Positions 9,666-17,866 of a DNA stretch of 64,000 bases are shown piece after piece. The stretch's first letter is position 1, and the number at the start of each line of letters is the position of its first letter. The DNA comes from Bradyrhizobium sp. 190 (lineage in GTDB: Bacteria; Pseudomonadota; Alphaproteobacteria; Rhizobiales; Xanthobacteraceae), in contig NZ_JADPJL010000082.1 of NCBI RefSeq assembly GCF_023073415.1, positions 51,673 to 115,672 of the forward strand. Reading direction: 5' to 3'. Under the pieces are notes generated by a model, which did not search any database, had not been told where the DNA came from, and saw only the letters and a list, made by a program, of their open reading frames with translations. The position numbers and the translations under genes were made by a program.

Positions 9666-10091
9666 TCACCGCTCCTCGTCCGGATGCACCCACTTGTAGG
9701 GCGTGACCTCGCGGGCCTCGGTCAGCTTAATTATGCGGACCGGCGGCGCCGAGCGACCTTTCCGACAGGACCGGCACTTCAGTGAGGCTTCCAGCTTCCA
9801 TATGGGCGTGTCCCGCGGCCGACGGATGGCGTAGAGCGGCAGGCTCGCCCGCGTCTTGCAGCGATTGCATTCGACCTCGAGCCAGCCTAGGCCGCCGTCG
9901 AGGCATTGGCCGATGGTAGGGGACGGCTGCGCGGGTCCGCCGTAGCCCTCCATGCGGATCGACCATGCTTCGGCCTCGGCGCGATCGGCTTCGCGGGCGG
10001 CCTTCCTGGCTTCTTCCCGGGCGCTCTTGGCGCGAATGTCGGCGCCCATGATCCGGCCGCCCCAGATTACCTCGCGCGATTTGGTGCTCAT
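9666..10091 (-). CDS. Hypothetical protein with two CxxC zinc-ribbon-like pairs
   Basis: 141 residues. The N-terminal half is a charged helix rich in Ala, Glu and Arg (AREEARKAAREADRAEAEAW). The C-terminal half has two cysteine pairs (CNRCKT near residue 77 and CRSCRK near 107) separated by IRRPRDTPIWKLEASLKC, which suggests a zinc ribbon. I recall near-identical proteins being frequent in Bradyrhizobium genomes, with no known role. Short, intact, no visible operon partner. Confidence 0.7.
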   Translation of the reverse strand: MSTKSREVIWGGRIMGADIRAKSAREEARKAAREADRAEAEAWSIRMEGYGGPAQPSPTIGQCLDGGLGWLEVECNRCKTRASLPLYAIRRPRDTPIWKLEASLKCRSCRKGRSAPPVRIIKLTEAREVTPYKWVHPDEER

Positions 10092-10215
10092 AGCCGGCCA
10101 TTACAGCGCCACCGCCCCGGACTCGCAATCCACGACCCCTTGCGGCGATCATCAGGTGGGGCGCTTCCGCTTGGTCAAGCCACCGCCGCGCTATCGGGAA
10201 AATGTTGCAATCATT

Positions 10216-10240
10216 GGAACTCCGGACACGGCGAGGCGTC
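10216..10240 (+). promoter_or_regulatory. Possible EcfG-type promoter (one mismatch)
   Basis: GGAAC at 10216-10220, 16-base spacer, CGTC at 10237-10240. It lies 19 bases before the ATG of the next gene. Confidence 0.4.
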
Positions 10241-10259
10241 GATTCCTCGCTTCCGGCCG

Positions 10260-10637
10260 ATGCCCCCAAAGCCCCCCTGGCTGGAAGAAAACCTGCCTCC
10301 AGGTTGGCGGCCCCAGCCTGAAAACCTGGGCCGTTTTGGCTCGCTGGATGGTGGAATGCCCATGCACTTCAGCCGCATTGCTCCCGCGACACAGGAGCTG
10401 GAGATTCGGCAGAGGCTCATGCTGGCATCGTTGGAATTACCGCATTGGCTGATGATCGCAGGGGCCTTGCTGGTGGTCGCTGGCTTTATTGGTCTCCTAA
10501 TCAGCGGGAAGAAAGTGGACGAAATTGATCCACCTCCCGACGAGCCGACCGATACTCCTGGCCAGCAGATGCGGCCATTGCCAAGCCTTCTCGACTCCAG
10601 GCCAAAGAACAGCGAAAACGGCCTCACGCCGACATAG
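10260..10637 (+). CDS. Hypothetical single-pass membrane protein
   Basis: 125 residues beginning MPPKPPWLEENLPPGWRPQ. The proline-rich cytoplasmic or N-terminal part is followed by one clear membrane helix (WLMIAGALLVVAGFIGLLI, about residues 62-80) and a polar, Pro/Asp-rich tail. No recognised domain. The frame is open further upstream, but this start fits a promoter-like box just before it; the ribosome site is weak. Possibly a stress-induced membrane protein. Confidence 0.5.
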   Translation: MPPKPPWLEENLPPGWRPQPENLGRFGSLDGGMPMHFSRIAPATQELEIRQRLMLASLELPHWLMIAGALLVVAGFIGLLISGKKVDEIDPPPDEPTDTPGQQMRPLPSLLDSRPKNSENGLTPT

Positions 10638-10674
10638 AGGCTGGGGCCATTCCTCATTCAAGCGGCCAGGAACA

Positions 10675-10699
10675 GGAACGAAAGCAATGAGCGGCTGTT
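10675..10699 (+). promoter_or_regulatory. EcfG-type stress promoter for the secreted protein gene
   Basis: GGAAC at 10675-10679 (a second GGAAC overlaps just upstream at 10669-10673), 16-base spacer, TGTT at 10696-10699, about 40 bases before the ATG. Confidence 0.65.
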
Positions 10700-10739
10700 T
10701 TCCTTGGGTGAAACAAACAAAACCTAGGGAGATCATTTA

Positions 10740-11036
10740 ATGAAGAAGATAATGTTGGCTTCGGTCTGCATCTTGGCACTCGCTTCCCCTACGGCCTTCG
10801 CGCAGACCGCTCAGCCCAGCGGCGGTGCGTCGAGCCAAGGCAATGTTGGACCAGGCGCGTCGGAGGGCGCGATGAAGGACGGCACCGGCACCATGAACAA
10901 AGGCACCACCGGGGCTAGCAGACCGTCGCCCGGAGGAGACGCCAGCACTTCCGGCGCAGACACCGCGGCCGGCGTCAAAAACACGGGCACTGCCACCACA
11001 CCGGGTGCCGTAAAGGACGGCGTAAACAAACAGTAG
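10740..11036 (+). CDS. Small secreted Gly/Thr/Ala-rich protein
   Basis: 98 residues. The Sec signal peptide ends at AFA-QTAQ (about residue 22). The mature part is low-complexity and hydrophilic (Gly, Ser, Thr, Ala, Asp), with the repeated idea of GTGTMNKGTTGAS. No domain known. It has its own EcfG-type promoter upstream and a perfect-stem terminator downstream, so it is a single-gene stress unit. A functional role in the periplasm or envelope is only inference. Confidence 0.7.
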   Translation: MKKIMLASVCILALASPTAFAQTAQPSGGASSQGNVGPGASEGAMKDGTGTMNKGTTGASRPSPGGDASTSGADTAAGVKNTGTATTPGAVKDGVNKQ

Positions 11037-11047
11037 AGACGCTGTAA

Positions 11048-11071
11048 GAGGCCGCCCGTTGGGGCGGCCTC
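11048..11071 (+). terminator. Rho-independent terminator
   Basis: A perfect 10-bp stem GAGGCCGCCC / GGGCGGCCTC with a four-base loop, 11 bases after the stop of the secreted protein gene. The following T tract is weak. Confidence 0.7.
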
Positions 11072-11329
11072 AATCTTGAGAAAAGGGTCCGCCCAGAATC
11101 CCGCGAACCGCCGCCCGAGCAGGGCAAGGCACACGCTCACCCCGAAAACAGGTGCGGTCGAACAGAGTCCTGGGTGCAAAGTGGACTAACGAACGGCACT
11201 TCACGCCCATAGAATTACTGTTGCGCCACGGTCGGCACAGCGCGATACGGCTACAACTCACCAACGGCGCCCGACCCGCTTACGGCTTCTGCCAGCTTTT
11301 CCTCACGGTCCTGCGATCCGAATTACTTT

Positions 11330-11614
11330 TCATCCTTTTCGTTTCTTGGTCTGGCGTGCTTGCGTCGGCAGGGCTACCGGTTGTGCCGGCTGATCCAGTT
11401 GTTCCGGCTGGGCCCCCTCCACCGGCGGCACCTGTGCCGCCAGCACCGGCCGCTCCGCCACCTGCGCTGCCGGCACCAGCGCCCCCGCTACCTGCGCCGC
11501 CCCGGCGCCCGCGCCTGCTCCGCCCGCACCCCCAGCCCCTCCTGCACCTTGGGCGACAGCCAACGTTGAGCCCAGCGCAAAGAACAATGCTACCGCGATC
11601 GCTGATACTTTCAT
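11330..11614 (-). CDS. Small secreted Gly/Ala-rich protein, probably frameshifted in its repeat
   Basis: A strong AAGGAG precedes the ATG. The signal peptide MKVSAIAVALFFALGSTLAVAQ is clear. The mature part starts as GAGGAGGAGGAGAGAG, then in this frame becomes Val/Pro/Gln-rich. In the neighbouring frame the Gly/Ala/Thr pattern carries on (GTGAAGGGGPAGTTGSAG) and ends near 11280 with a basic tail. I infer a one-base slip inside the GC-rich repeat around 11490. Either form would be a secreted low-complexity protein of unknown role, a counterpart to the one at 10740. Confidence 0.55.
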   Translation of the reverse strand: MKVSAIAVALFFALGSTLAVAQGAGGAGGAGGAGAGAGAAQVAGALVPAAQVAERPVLAAQVPPVEGAQPEQLDQPAQPVALPTQARQTKKRKG

Positions 11615-11779
11615 GGTCGTTCTCCTTGTACCGTGGAAGCACCGGCAATTTTTTTTGACGCTGCCTTCGTTCCTATTATTTCTGCGGCGAAATGCGCCGA
11701 TCGCGAATCCGCGCGATAGGAACCATTCTTCGCGGGGAGCTTAAGCCAGTGAGAGCAGCATCGCGCCCCGGAGGACGAC

Positions 11780-11965
11780 ATGACATCAAATCCAAGGAAA
11801 CCACTACAGCCCGAAGATTTCCCCGTTGATGTCAAAGGTCAGAAGATCAAGAAGCAGGACGGCACTCCCATTGCAGATGCGGAGGATCCCATCGTTGCTG
11901 ACGAAATCGCAGAGCGCCTGAACGATGATGAAGCCAGGCGCGAAGAAGACAAGTGGTCAGCCTGA
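11780..11965 (+). CDS. Small acidic hypothetical protein (rhizobial stress-cluster type)
   Basis: 61 residues starting MTSNPRKPLQPEDF after GGAGGACGAC. The pattern VKGQKIKKQDGTPIADAED and the tail ERLNDDEARREEDKWSA are what I recall from small conserved proteins of Bradyrhizobium and Methylobacterium. No known function. A GGAAC at 11719-11723 upstream lacks a convincing -10. It overlaps into the PilZ-like gene within three bases, suggesting a two-gene unit. Confidence 0.7.
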   Translation: MTSNPRKPLQPEDFPVDVKGQKIKKQDGTPIADAEDPIVADEIAERLNDDEARREEDKWSA

Positions 11966-11967
11966 TT

Positions 11968-12165
11968 ATGAAAGGCACCATTGAATTTGGCGGGCAAGTG
12001 GCTGCCTGTGTCATTCGCAACCATTCCGAGACCGGGGCCGCCTTAGAGCTATCCGGCAGAATCGAGCTTCCAGCGCAATTTACATTGCTGGTCACCTCAG
12101 ACCGCATCAAATGCATAGCAATTTGGCGTACGGGAAAAATGATCGGAGTCAAGTTCCTCTTATAA
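11968..12165 (+). CDS. Short PilZ-like domain protein
   Basis: 65 residues starting two bases after the previous stop. It has the beta-barrel pattern of the PilZ fold: AACVIRNHSETGAALEL in the middle and CIAIWRTGKMIGVKF at the end. The c-di-GMP motifs are incomplete: the RxxxR is not obvious and D/NxSxxG appears as NHSETG. It may therefore be one of the many minimal PilZ proteins in Bradyrhizobium that may not bind the nucleotide. Likely co-translated with the upstream small gene. Confidence 0.65.
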   Translation: MKGTIEFGGQVAACVIRNHSETGAALELSGRIELPAQFTLLVTSDRIKCIAIWRTGKMIGVKFLL

Positions 12166-12253
12166 GTCGCGGGGCATAAAAATGGCCCGGCGCAAACCGT
12201 GCACCGAGGCCATATGCAATCAACAACGGCGTCGTAATTCGGCGAGTGACTAT

Positions 12254-12445
12254 TTACTTTTTGAGGTCATCGGCAGCATCACGCGCCGCGTCCTTTACGT
12301 CACCCGCAACATTGTGGGCGCTACCCTTCGCCTTGTCCAGCTTACCCTCGGCTTCCATCTCCTTGTCACCGGTCAGCTTGCCAGCGTTCTCTTTGATAGA
12401 ACCCTTTGTCTTCTCGGCGACTCCTTTAACGTGCTCGCGATCCAT
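12254..12445 (-). CDS. CsbD family stress-response protein
   Basis: 63 residues with the CsbD pattern VKGVAEKTKGSIKENAGKLTGDKEMEAEGKLDKAKG split over two repeats (GSIKENAGKLTG and GKLDKAKGSAHN), then an alanine/aspartate-rich tail. The ATG at 12445 follows AAGGAG. A consensus EcfG promoter sits 33 bases upstream. CsbD proteins are abundant hydrophilic stress proteins of unknown mechanism. Confidence 0.9.
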   Translation of the reverse strand: MDREHVKGVAEKTKGSIKENAGKLTGDKEMEAEGKLDKAKGSAHNVAGDVKDAARDAADDLKK

Positions 12446-12477
12446 CGCGCTCTCCTTTCGGTTAGGGGGTGCGGGGA

Positions 12478-12502
12478 AACGCTCGATATATTCCTTCGTT
12501 CC
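12478..12502 (-). promoter_or_regulatory. EcfG promoter, full consensus, for csbD-like gene
   Basis: Minus strand GGAAC (12502-12498), exactly 16 bases, CGTT (12481-12478). All nine conserved bases match. Confidence 0.85.
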
Positions 12503-12672
12503 TAACGGACAAATCTGACAGAGTAGTGTTACAAAGTGCACAAAACTCACGATCGAGCGCAACACTCAAGATGGCATCTCGCGATCGCAATAGGAACGTT
12601 CCTTATTAAGCCGAATAGACTTCCTGCCTGTCGGTTCAATATCAAAAACCCTCCAAGGGCCGCAGGTGCGGT

Positions 12673-12701
12673 CCTGATGCGCTCCATCAGGCCGTTTTTT
12701 T
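12673..12701 (+). terminator. Rho-independent terminator of an unidentified plus-strand transcript
   Basis: CCTGATG / CATCAGG stem with a five-base loop, then CCG and seven T. A smaller hairpin (CCGCA-GG-TGCGG) lies just before it. No plus-strand gene ends here, so it may end a small RNA. Confidence 0.55.
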
Positions 12702-12707
12702 CATCTA

Positions 12708-12732
12708 GGAACGCTATTCTTTGGCTTGTGTT
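12708..12732 (+). promoter_or_regulatory. EcfG-type promoter without an obvious gene
   Basis: GGAAC at 12708-12712, 16 bases, TGTT at 12729-12732. Downstream there is a GTGCCGA/TCGGCAC hairpin (12741-12761) and no convincing reading frame on this strand. The transcript would run antisense to the small gene at 12734-13107. Confidence 0.55.
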
Positions 12733-12733
12733 G

Positions 12734-13107
12734 CTATTCCGTGCCGAAGGCATATCGGCACAGCATGACACACACCGAGACGGCCTCATCTTTCCGCCCC
12801 CCTGCTGAGGCCGTTGAGGCCTTGCCCGCCAGACCAAGCGGAAGCGTGAGTTGCCGCCTGTCTTCGTTCTCGTGGCGCTCGACGGATGCCTCCAGGTGCG
12901 CGGGGACTTCCCTCATCTGCATGTCGGAGCGCCGGCGGATTTCGGCTCCGAGACATCGCGCGCCCAGCGCTCGCGTACATTGAAACTGACGACGCGCACG
13001 GGGCTCGTATATTGGCCGTCAAGCAAATCGCTGATGATGGTTTCAAGATCGGTCGCCTCAACATCGGTCTCACACCATGCAAGGCGGTGCCGGCCGAAAT
13101 CGCTCAC
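12734..13107 (-). pseudogene. Conserved hypothetical protein of Bradyrhizobium type, one frameshift
   Basis: The first half (starting MSDFGRHRLAWCETDVEAT, then ISDLLDGQYTSPVRVVSFNV and DVSE) and the second half (EIRRRSDMQMREVPAHLEA, VERHENEDRRQLTLPL) lie in neighbouring frames that join at about 12935. I recall intact ~90-120-residue relatives of this pattern in Bradyrhizobium, with no known function. One base too few or too many in GAGCCGAAAT disrupts it. Confidence 0.6.
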
Positions 13108-13380
13108 CTCTAACTAAACGTTCTGATCCTCTCGGCACAATCGCAGGCGTCCAATCTGCCCATAACGCAACTCCACGACGCAAACGTCACCCATGAGCAT
13201 AGCCGATCGCGCCGCGAGGCTCGACTCGCAATTTTGCCAACGGTTGCCTATTTATCCCGCATGCCGAAGGGTGGTTCGACCCTGCGTTCCGTCGCGCCTC
13301 ATAATGCGGTTCCGGCTTTCCCGAGCGAAACGGTTCGCCCCTGCCAGTTTGAATCAGCTTTAGTGGCGTGCAGTTTTGTT

Positions 13381-14299
13381 GTGGCGTTTCAGCGCAAGAA
13401 GGCGGCGGCGATCGGCGTGAAGGCGCCCTTCCCCGGATTCGTCGAGCCCGCGCTGGCAGCGTCGATTGACAAAGTGCCGTCCGGCGATCGCTGGATTCAT
13501 GAGATCAAGTTCGACGGCTACCGCGTGCAGGTTCATTTAGTGAACGAAGCGGTAAAGGTTCTCACGCGCCGCGGCAACGACTGGACCAAACGCTTCAGGA
13601 AGATTGCCGATGATGCATGGCATATCGGCGCCGGCTCGGCCATCATCGATGGCGAAGTCGTCGTTCCCTCGGCTGACGGAACGACCGACTTTTCAGTGCT
13701 GCAGAATGAGCTTAAGGAAAAGTCGACCAAGATCGTCCCTCGTCACTTTCGATCTCCTTTATCAACGGCTATGATCTTCGAAAGCTGCCGCTGATCGAGC
13801 GCAAGGCGCATCTGAAGAAGATCATTGACGGCACAGACATCCAGTTCAGCGAAAGCTTCGACGTCGGCGGCAAGGAAATGTTCGCACACGCTTGCAAGGT
13901 TGGGTTGGAAGGAGTCGTCTCCAAGGTGCGCGACAGTCCCTATCTTTCCGGGCGCGGCCGGGACTGGGTCAAGAAAACCTGCGCTCTGCGCGAGACGCTA
14001 ACCATTGCCGGCTTTGCGCTCGACGGTAACGATTGGGACGGCATCTATGTCGCTCGGCGCAAAGGCGATGACCTGATCTATGCCGGCAAAGTCGACCACG
14101 GCTTCGAAAAGCAATCTGCCGCTGAGCTGCGTAAGCGCCTCACGCCACTGATCCGCAAAACACTGCCCTACACGAAGCGGATTGCGCACAAGGGTATCTG
14201 GGTGGAGCCGGAGCTAAACGCCGAGATCGAGTACCGCGCCAAGTCTGCCGGGGGAAGGTACGCCATCCATTCTTCAAGGGCCTTCGGGAGGATCTTTAA
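13381..14299 (+). pseudogene. ligD: LigD-type ATP-dependent DNA ligase, two frameshifts
   Basis: It starts with GTG (VAFQRKKAAAIGVKAPFPGF). The adenylation motif EIKFDGYR with the nucleophile Lys is intact, as are RRGNDWTKRF, IIDGEVV, EGVVSKVRDS and the OB-fold part (WDGIYVARRKGDDLIYAGKV). The frame is lost near 13745, where the next frame reads DLLYINGYDLRKLPLIERK. It is lost again near 14258, after which the natural end VRHPFFKGLREDL reads to a stop at 14297-14299. The intact ~305-residue ligase is the stand-alone type that works with Ku in end joining. An intact relative lies at 17867-18814. Confidence 0.85.
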
Positions 14300-14481
14300 A
14301 TGGACTATTTTGAGAGCCCCTAAACAGCGAGATCACCGTCTCCCACCGAAATCGTTCCACGGCCCACCACAACAGACCAGAGCCTACGTCCGCACTTCTA
14401 CGGGGCATCGGTTCGACGAGATTGATGATACAAACCTTCCTGCCCTTCAAAATGGGACCGTTTCAGTCCGGGAAGCTTGGC

Positions 14482-14757
14482 ATGAATGGATCGTCAGTCA
14501 GTTCGTGCAGCGTCCTCATCGTGGAAGATGAGACAAAATCCGCCGATTTCGATCTCGCGGTTCTCGACGTGAATATTGCCGGCCAGCTGATCACGCCCGT
14601 GGCCGAGCTCATCGCGGCAAGACGGCGGCCCATCATCTTTGCGACCGGCTACGGCGTGTCGGGCTTACCCGAAGCATTCCGGGACCGCCCTGCTCTTCGG
14701 AAGCCCTTTATGATCGAGGGGCTGAAGGCCGCCATCGAACTTGCCGTGCAGCCTTAG
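14482..14757 (+). pseudogene. Receiver-domain protein with an internal deletion
   Basis: The sequence goes from the acidic start of a receiver fold (SVLIVEDE) directly to KSADFDLAVLDVNIAGQLITP with the phosphoacceptor Asp, then IIFATGYG and the conserved Lys in RKPF. About 35 residues covering alpha-1, beta-2 and alpha-2 are missing in frame. The fold can hardly form. The part kept resembles stand-alone receivers frequent in rhizobia. Confidence 0.65.
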
Positions 14758-14762
14758 GACCG

Positions 14763-15152
14763 GTCATCCGGGGGTCCCTTCTGGCGCAGGATGTTGGAGC
14801 GTGGTCGATCCCAAAGCTTGATCGCGACCAATGAAACTCCCCTCGCCGCTGCAAAGCGTAAGTCTACTGAAGAGAAGGGTCACCGTCCGCGCGGACCGTC
14901 GACCCCCCTTGCGAGTCGAAGCAGCCAGGAGGAAAGATTGTGCACGTATGGGCCGTCGAAGACGACTGGGACGTCGCCGATCTGAAAAGCAATACGTTCG
15001 AGCTGGAATGGCCGCCAAGAACGGGGCGGCGTCAAAAGTTTGCCGAACTTGATCGCGCCGCGTGGGTTGACGTTGAGGAGGCTCGGACGAGGATATTGAA
15101 GGGGCAGGCGGTTTTCATCGACCGTCTGCTGGCCAGGATCGCGGAGGGTTAA
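14763..15152 (+). pseudogene. NUDIX hydrolase, N-terminus lost and frameshifted
   Basis: Pieces in successive frames give HPG-GPFWR, DVGAWSIPK, NETPLAAAKR-STEEKG (an eroded NUDIX box in which EFEEE became KSTEE), then GGKIVHVWAVEDDWDVADL and FELEWPPRTGRRQKF to the end. At least two indels are needed (near 14800 and 14925). The first ~20 residues were replaced when the end of the receiver gene became adjacent. NUDIX enzymes hydrolyse nucleoside diphosphate derivatives; this copy is dead. Confidence 0.7.
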
Positions 15153-15216
15153 GTCCTTTACAGACGTCATTCATGAAGCGAGGCCTTCGTTTGGGCAGAC
15201 ACATCAGGAGTAAGCC

Positions 15217-15708
15217 ATGGATCTATCCGTTGACTGGAGTTCCGTGTTCGTGCCGGCGATCGGACTTGCAGAGATCATTGTCCGCGGAAGCCTCATGTAC
15301 CTTGGGCTGTTCATGATCATGCGGTTCATGGCGCGACGCCAAGCGGGACATTTCGGGCCTGCGGACCTTCTCGTCATCGTCCTGATTGCCGATGCCGCTC
15401 AGAATGGGCTTGGAAAAGAGTACGGCTCGGTCACGGAGGGTCTCACGCTTGTTCTTACTATCGTTGCCTGGGAATATCTGCTGGACTGGATAGCATGGCG
15501 CTTTCCAGTGACCCGGCCTTATCTGAAACCTCCCAGCCTTACGCTCATTCGCGACGGCAGGTTGATTCCTCAAAATCTGACAAAGGAAATGATTACCGAG
15601 GATGAACTTAAGTCGCAGCTGCGCGAACAGGGTGTCGATAAATACGAAGATATCAAGCTGGCTACTCTCGAAGGTGACGGACGGCTCAGCGTTCTGACTC
15701 AAAGATAG
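15217..15708 (+). CDS. DUF421/YetF-like membrane protein
   Basis: 163 residues starting at an ATG after AGGAG. Three N-terminal membrane helices (IGLAEIIVRGSLMYLGLFMIM, DLLVIVLIADAAQNGL, GLTLVLTIVAWEYLLDWIA) are followed by the soluble YetF-type domain with LIRDGRLIPQNLTKEMITEDEL and a final short beta strand (LATLEGDGRLSVL). The family is linked to stress and sporulation in other bacteria, with no known reaction. Intact, single gene. Confidence 0.85.
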   Translation: MDLSVDWSSVFVPAIGLAEIIVRGSLMYLGLFMIMRFMARRQAGHFGPADLLVIVLIADAAQNGLGKEYGSVTEGLTLVLTIVAWEYLLDWIAWRFPVTRPYLKPPSLTLIRDGRLIPQNLTKEMITEDELKSQLREQGVDKYEDIKLATLEGDGRLSVLTQR

Positions 15709-15818
15709 CGCAGAAGCCGTCTTCATTAGGCGAGGCGGTAGTGACTGCTCCAGGCTGGCTGTGACCGCACGGCGCCGGTTACGTAACTCAGCAAACGGCT
15801 CTCAAGCAGGCTGGCGCA

Positions 15819-15843
15819 GGAACCTTGTTTCTCAAGGAGGGTT
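15819..15843 (+). promoter_or_regulatory. EcfG-type stress promoter for the DUF4142 gene
   Basis: GGAAC at 15819-15823, 16 bases, GGTT at 15840-15843, 36 bases before the ATG. Confidence 0.65.
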
Positions 15844-15879
15844 GGGACGCTGAAATCCAACTTTCAGAGGAATTTAAAC

Positions 15880-16416
15880 ATGAAGAAATCCATCCTCGCG
15901 TTCGCAGTACTCGCTGCTCTCGCCTCCCCCTCATTTTCCCAGTCCATCGGTGAAAAGTCCGGAGTCAACTCCGCGCTTGGCATTGCGCCAAAGACCGAAG
16001 ACTTTATCAAGGAAGTCGCCATGAGCGACATGACAGAAATCGAGGCCGCAAAAATCGCGCAGCAAGAAGGCAATGGTGAAGAGAAAAAGTTCGCCGGAAT
16101 GATGCTCGCCGATCACACTAAGACAAGTAACGAACTCAAAGCCATGATTCCTGCTAATCTTAGAGCGGCTGTTCCGACCTCAATAGATGACGCCTCTCAG
16201 AAAAAGCTGGCCAAGCTGCGTGACGCCAAGCCCGAGGATTTCGCATCAGAGTACGACGCCATGCAAGTGAGTGCCCATAAGGACGCGGTGTCGCTGTTCG
16301 AGCGCTACGCGAGCGGTGGCGACGATCCTAAACTCAAGGACTGGGCTGGCAAGACCCTGCCGGCCCTAAGGCACCATTTAGAAATGGCTCAAGCACTTGA
16401 TAAGAATCGGAAATAA
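15880..16416 (+). CDS. Secreted DUF4142 (ferritin-like four-helix) protein
   Basis: 178 residues. The signal peptide ends at SFS-QSIG. The mature part begins TEDFIKEVAMSDMTEIEAAKIAQQ and continues AGMMLADHTKTSNELKAM, then HLEMAQAL, the DUF4142 helix pattern with the conserved Asp-His. Such periplasmic helical-bundle proteins are common in EcfG regulons of rhizobia; whether they bind metal is unknown. It has its own promoter box and terminator. Confidence 0.9.
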   Translation: MKKSILAFAVLAALASPSFSQSIGEKSGVNSALGIAPKTEDFIKEVAMSDMTEIEAAKIAQQEGNGEEKKFAGMMLADHTKTSNELKAMIPANLRAAVPTSIDDASQKKLAKLRDAKPEDFASEYDAMQVSAHKDAVSLFERYASGGDDPKLKDWAGKTLPALRHHLEMAQALDKNRK

Positions 16417-16419
16417 ACG

Positions 16420-16460
16420 AATGGCCCGCTGGTTATCCAAGCGGGCCATTTGCTTTCTTT
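16420..16460 (+). terminator. Rho-independent terminator
   Basis: Perfect 11-bp stem AATGGCCCGCT / AGCGGGCCATT (16420-16430 with 16440-16450) followed by a T-rich stretch. Confidence 0.8.
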
Positions 16461-16651
16461 TGATTGACTCGGAAGCGTCACTCGACTTTGGTCGCTTTAG
16501 TTCTCGGCCATTGATCCTGCGACGGTCTTTCCCGCGACCTGACGTCTCGATGCACCCGTCATTCGGATGAAACGTCAACTCAGCTGTTAGCGGCGAAAGC
16601 CCGGCACGAGGCCAGGCCTTCAGCTTATTCAACGGTTCAGTCCGCCCTGGC

Positions 16652-16849
16652 CTACCTTGCTGCCCCTGTCCCGGATCCTGGTTCTGCTGACCTGGCTTCT
16701 GACTGGGGTTTTGAACCCTGCTGGCCTTGTCCGGGGTCCTGGCTTTGCTGACTTGGCTTCTGGTTCGGGTTTTGACCCTGCTGACCGCCGCCCCCTCGGT
16801 TGTCCTGCTGGTTCTGCTGGCCCTGGTTGGGGTTCTGTTCGTTTGCCAT
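16652..16849 (-). CDS. Gln/Asn/Pro/Gly-rich low-complexity protein, probably frameshifted in its repeats
   Basis: It starts at ATG 16849 after AAAGGAG and reads MANEQNPNQGQQNQQ followed by a repeat unit QNPNQKPSQQSQDPGQGQQG. The second unit (QNPSQKPGQQNQDPGQGQQG) is found in the next frame, so a one-base slip lies near 16715. The unit is about 20 residues and occurs about twice. Such disordered, hydrophilic proteins occur in stress regulons of rhizobia. A likely EcfG box lies upstream. Confidence 0.55.
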   Translation of the reverse strand: MANEQNPNQGQQNQQDNRGGGGQQGQNPNQKPSQQSQDPGQGQQGSKPQSEARSAEPGSGTGAAR

Positions 16850-16884
16850 TGATGAGTTCTCCTTTGCTGTCGTAGCAAAGGGGC

Positions 16885-16909
16885 AATGCGTCTATCCGAC
16901 CGCCGTTCC
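16885..16909 (-). promoter_or_regulatory. Possible EcfG-type promoter for the Gln-rich protein gene
   Basis: Minus strand GGAAC (16909-16905), 16 bases, CATT (16888-16885): one mismatch in the -10 element. Confidence 0.5.
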
Positions 16910-16917
16910 TAATGCAT

Positions 16918-17787
16918 TCAAGCCCGCCCGCGCGCTACGCCGGGAGCGGGGTGAGTTTCTGTTGAATGATGGCGATAACGCCTGGAGTAAGCGTGCGTGA
17001 TCTCGGCGCCCATCAGGATGATTTGCGAGGTGTAGTAGACCCATATCAACACCACGACGATCGAGGCCGCGGCGCCGTAGGTCGATTCAAGCCCCTGCTT
17101 TCCGATATAGAGGCCGATCGCGGCCTTGCCCAATTCAAAGAAAAGGGCTGTGAGCAGCGCGCCGAGCCAGACGTCAGCCCAGGCGACAGAGACGTCGGGC
17201 AGCCATTTGAACATCATGGCGAACAAAACCGCCACAACAGCGAACGACGCCGGCATGCTGACGAGATGCAGAATCCCTTCGGGCAGATAGGGCGCGATGA
17301 ATTCACCGGCGGCCGCGAGACCTGCCGTTACCAGGAGCGACACCAGGAGAAGAAAGCCGAGGGCCAGCACCGCTGCAAACGACAAGACGTAGCTGCGGGC
17401 GAAGTGCCACAGGCCGCTCTGCTTGGACTCTTCTACTTCCCACACGACATTGAGTGCGTCCTTCAACTGCACGACGACACCGATGGCGGCGAACAGCAAC
17501 GCGCCTATTCCAAGGATCGTTGCGAGGACGCCTGCGGCGGGACGACTTGCCCCCGCCAGCATTGCCTCGACAGCCTTAGCACCGGTTTCTCCCAGCATCG
17601 CTTTTAATGACGAGATCACCTGGGCAGTGACGGCCTCCTGACCGAAGATGAGACCTGCAACAGCAATTGCAATCAGGATAATGGGTCCAAGCGAAAAGAC
17701 GGAGTAATAGGCCAGAGCCGCTCCCTGACGGGCGTCCTTGTGGCTCGACCAGTTGGCTACCGCTTCCTTCGCTACTGTCCACCACAT
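16918..17787 (-). CDS. YihY/BrkB family inner-membrane protein
   Basis: 289 residues. The start MWWTVAKEAVANWSSHKDAR is followed by the family signature GAALAYYSVFSLGPIILIAI and six membrane helices, with GALLTALFFELGKAAIGLYI, TYGAAASIVVVLIWVYYTSQI and the conserved GAEIT near the end. The family was once misnamed ribonuclease BN; it is a polytopic membrane protein of unknown transport function. The last ~15 residues (THPAPGVARGRA) are not conserved. EcfG-like box 27 bases upstream. Confidence 0.9.
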   Translation of the reverse strand: MWWTVAKEAVANWSSHKDARQGAALAYYSVFSLGPIILIAIAVAGLIFGQEAVTAQVISSLKAMLGETGAKAVEAMLAGASRPAAGVLATILGIGALLFAAIGVVVQLKDALNVVWEVEESKQSGLWHFARSYVLSFAAVLALGFLLLVSLLVTAGLAAAGEFIAPYLPEGILHLVSMPASFAVVAVLFAMMFKWLPDVSVAWADVWLGALLTALFFELGKAAIGLYIGKQGLESTYGAAASIVVVLIWVYYTSQIILMGAEITHAYSRRYRHHSTETHPAPGVARGRA

Positions 17788-17813
17788 GGCTGTGCACCTC
17801 GCTTACCCCCGAT

Positions 17814-17838
17814 AAGGCGACGCATACGCAAAAGTTCC
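17814..17838 (-). promoter_or_regulatory. Possible EcfG-type promoter for the YihY gene
   Basis: Minus strand GGAAC (17838-17834), 16 bases, CCTT (17817-17814): one mismatch. Confidence 0.5.
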
Positions 17839-17866
17839 TAGGTGGGAGCCGCAATCCGAACAGAAC

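Noticed and set aside
12593..12602. Perfect palindrome GGAACGTTCC taken first as a double EcfG -35
   Set aside because: Neither direction has a -10-like sequence at 16 or 17 bases and no gene begins at a fitting distance.
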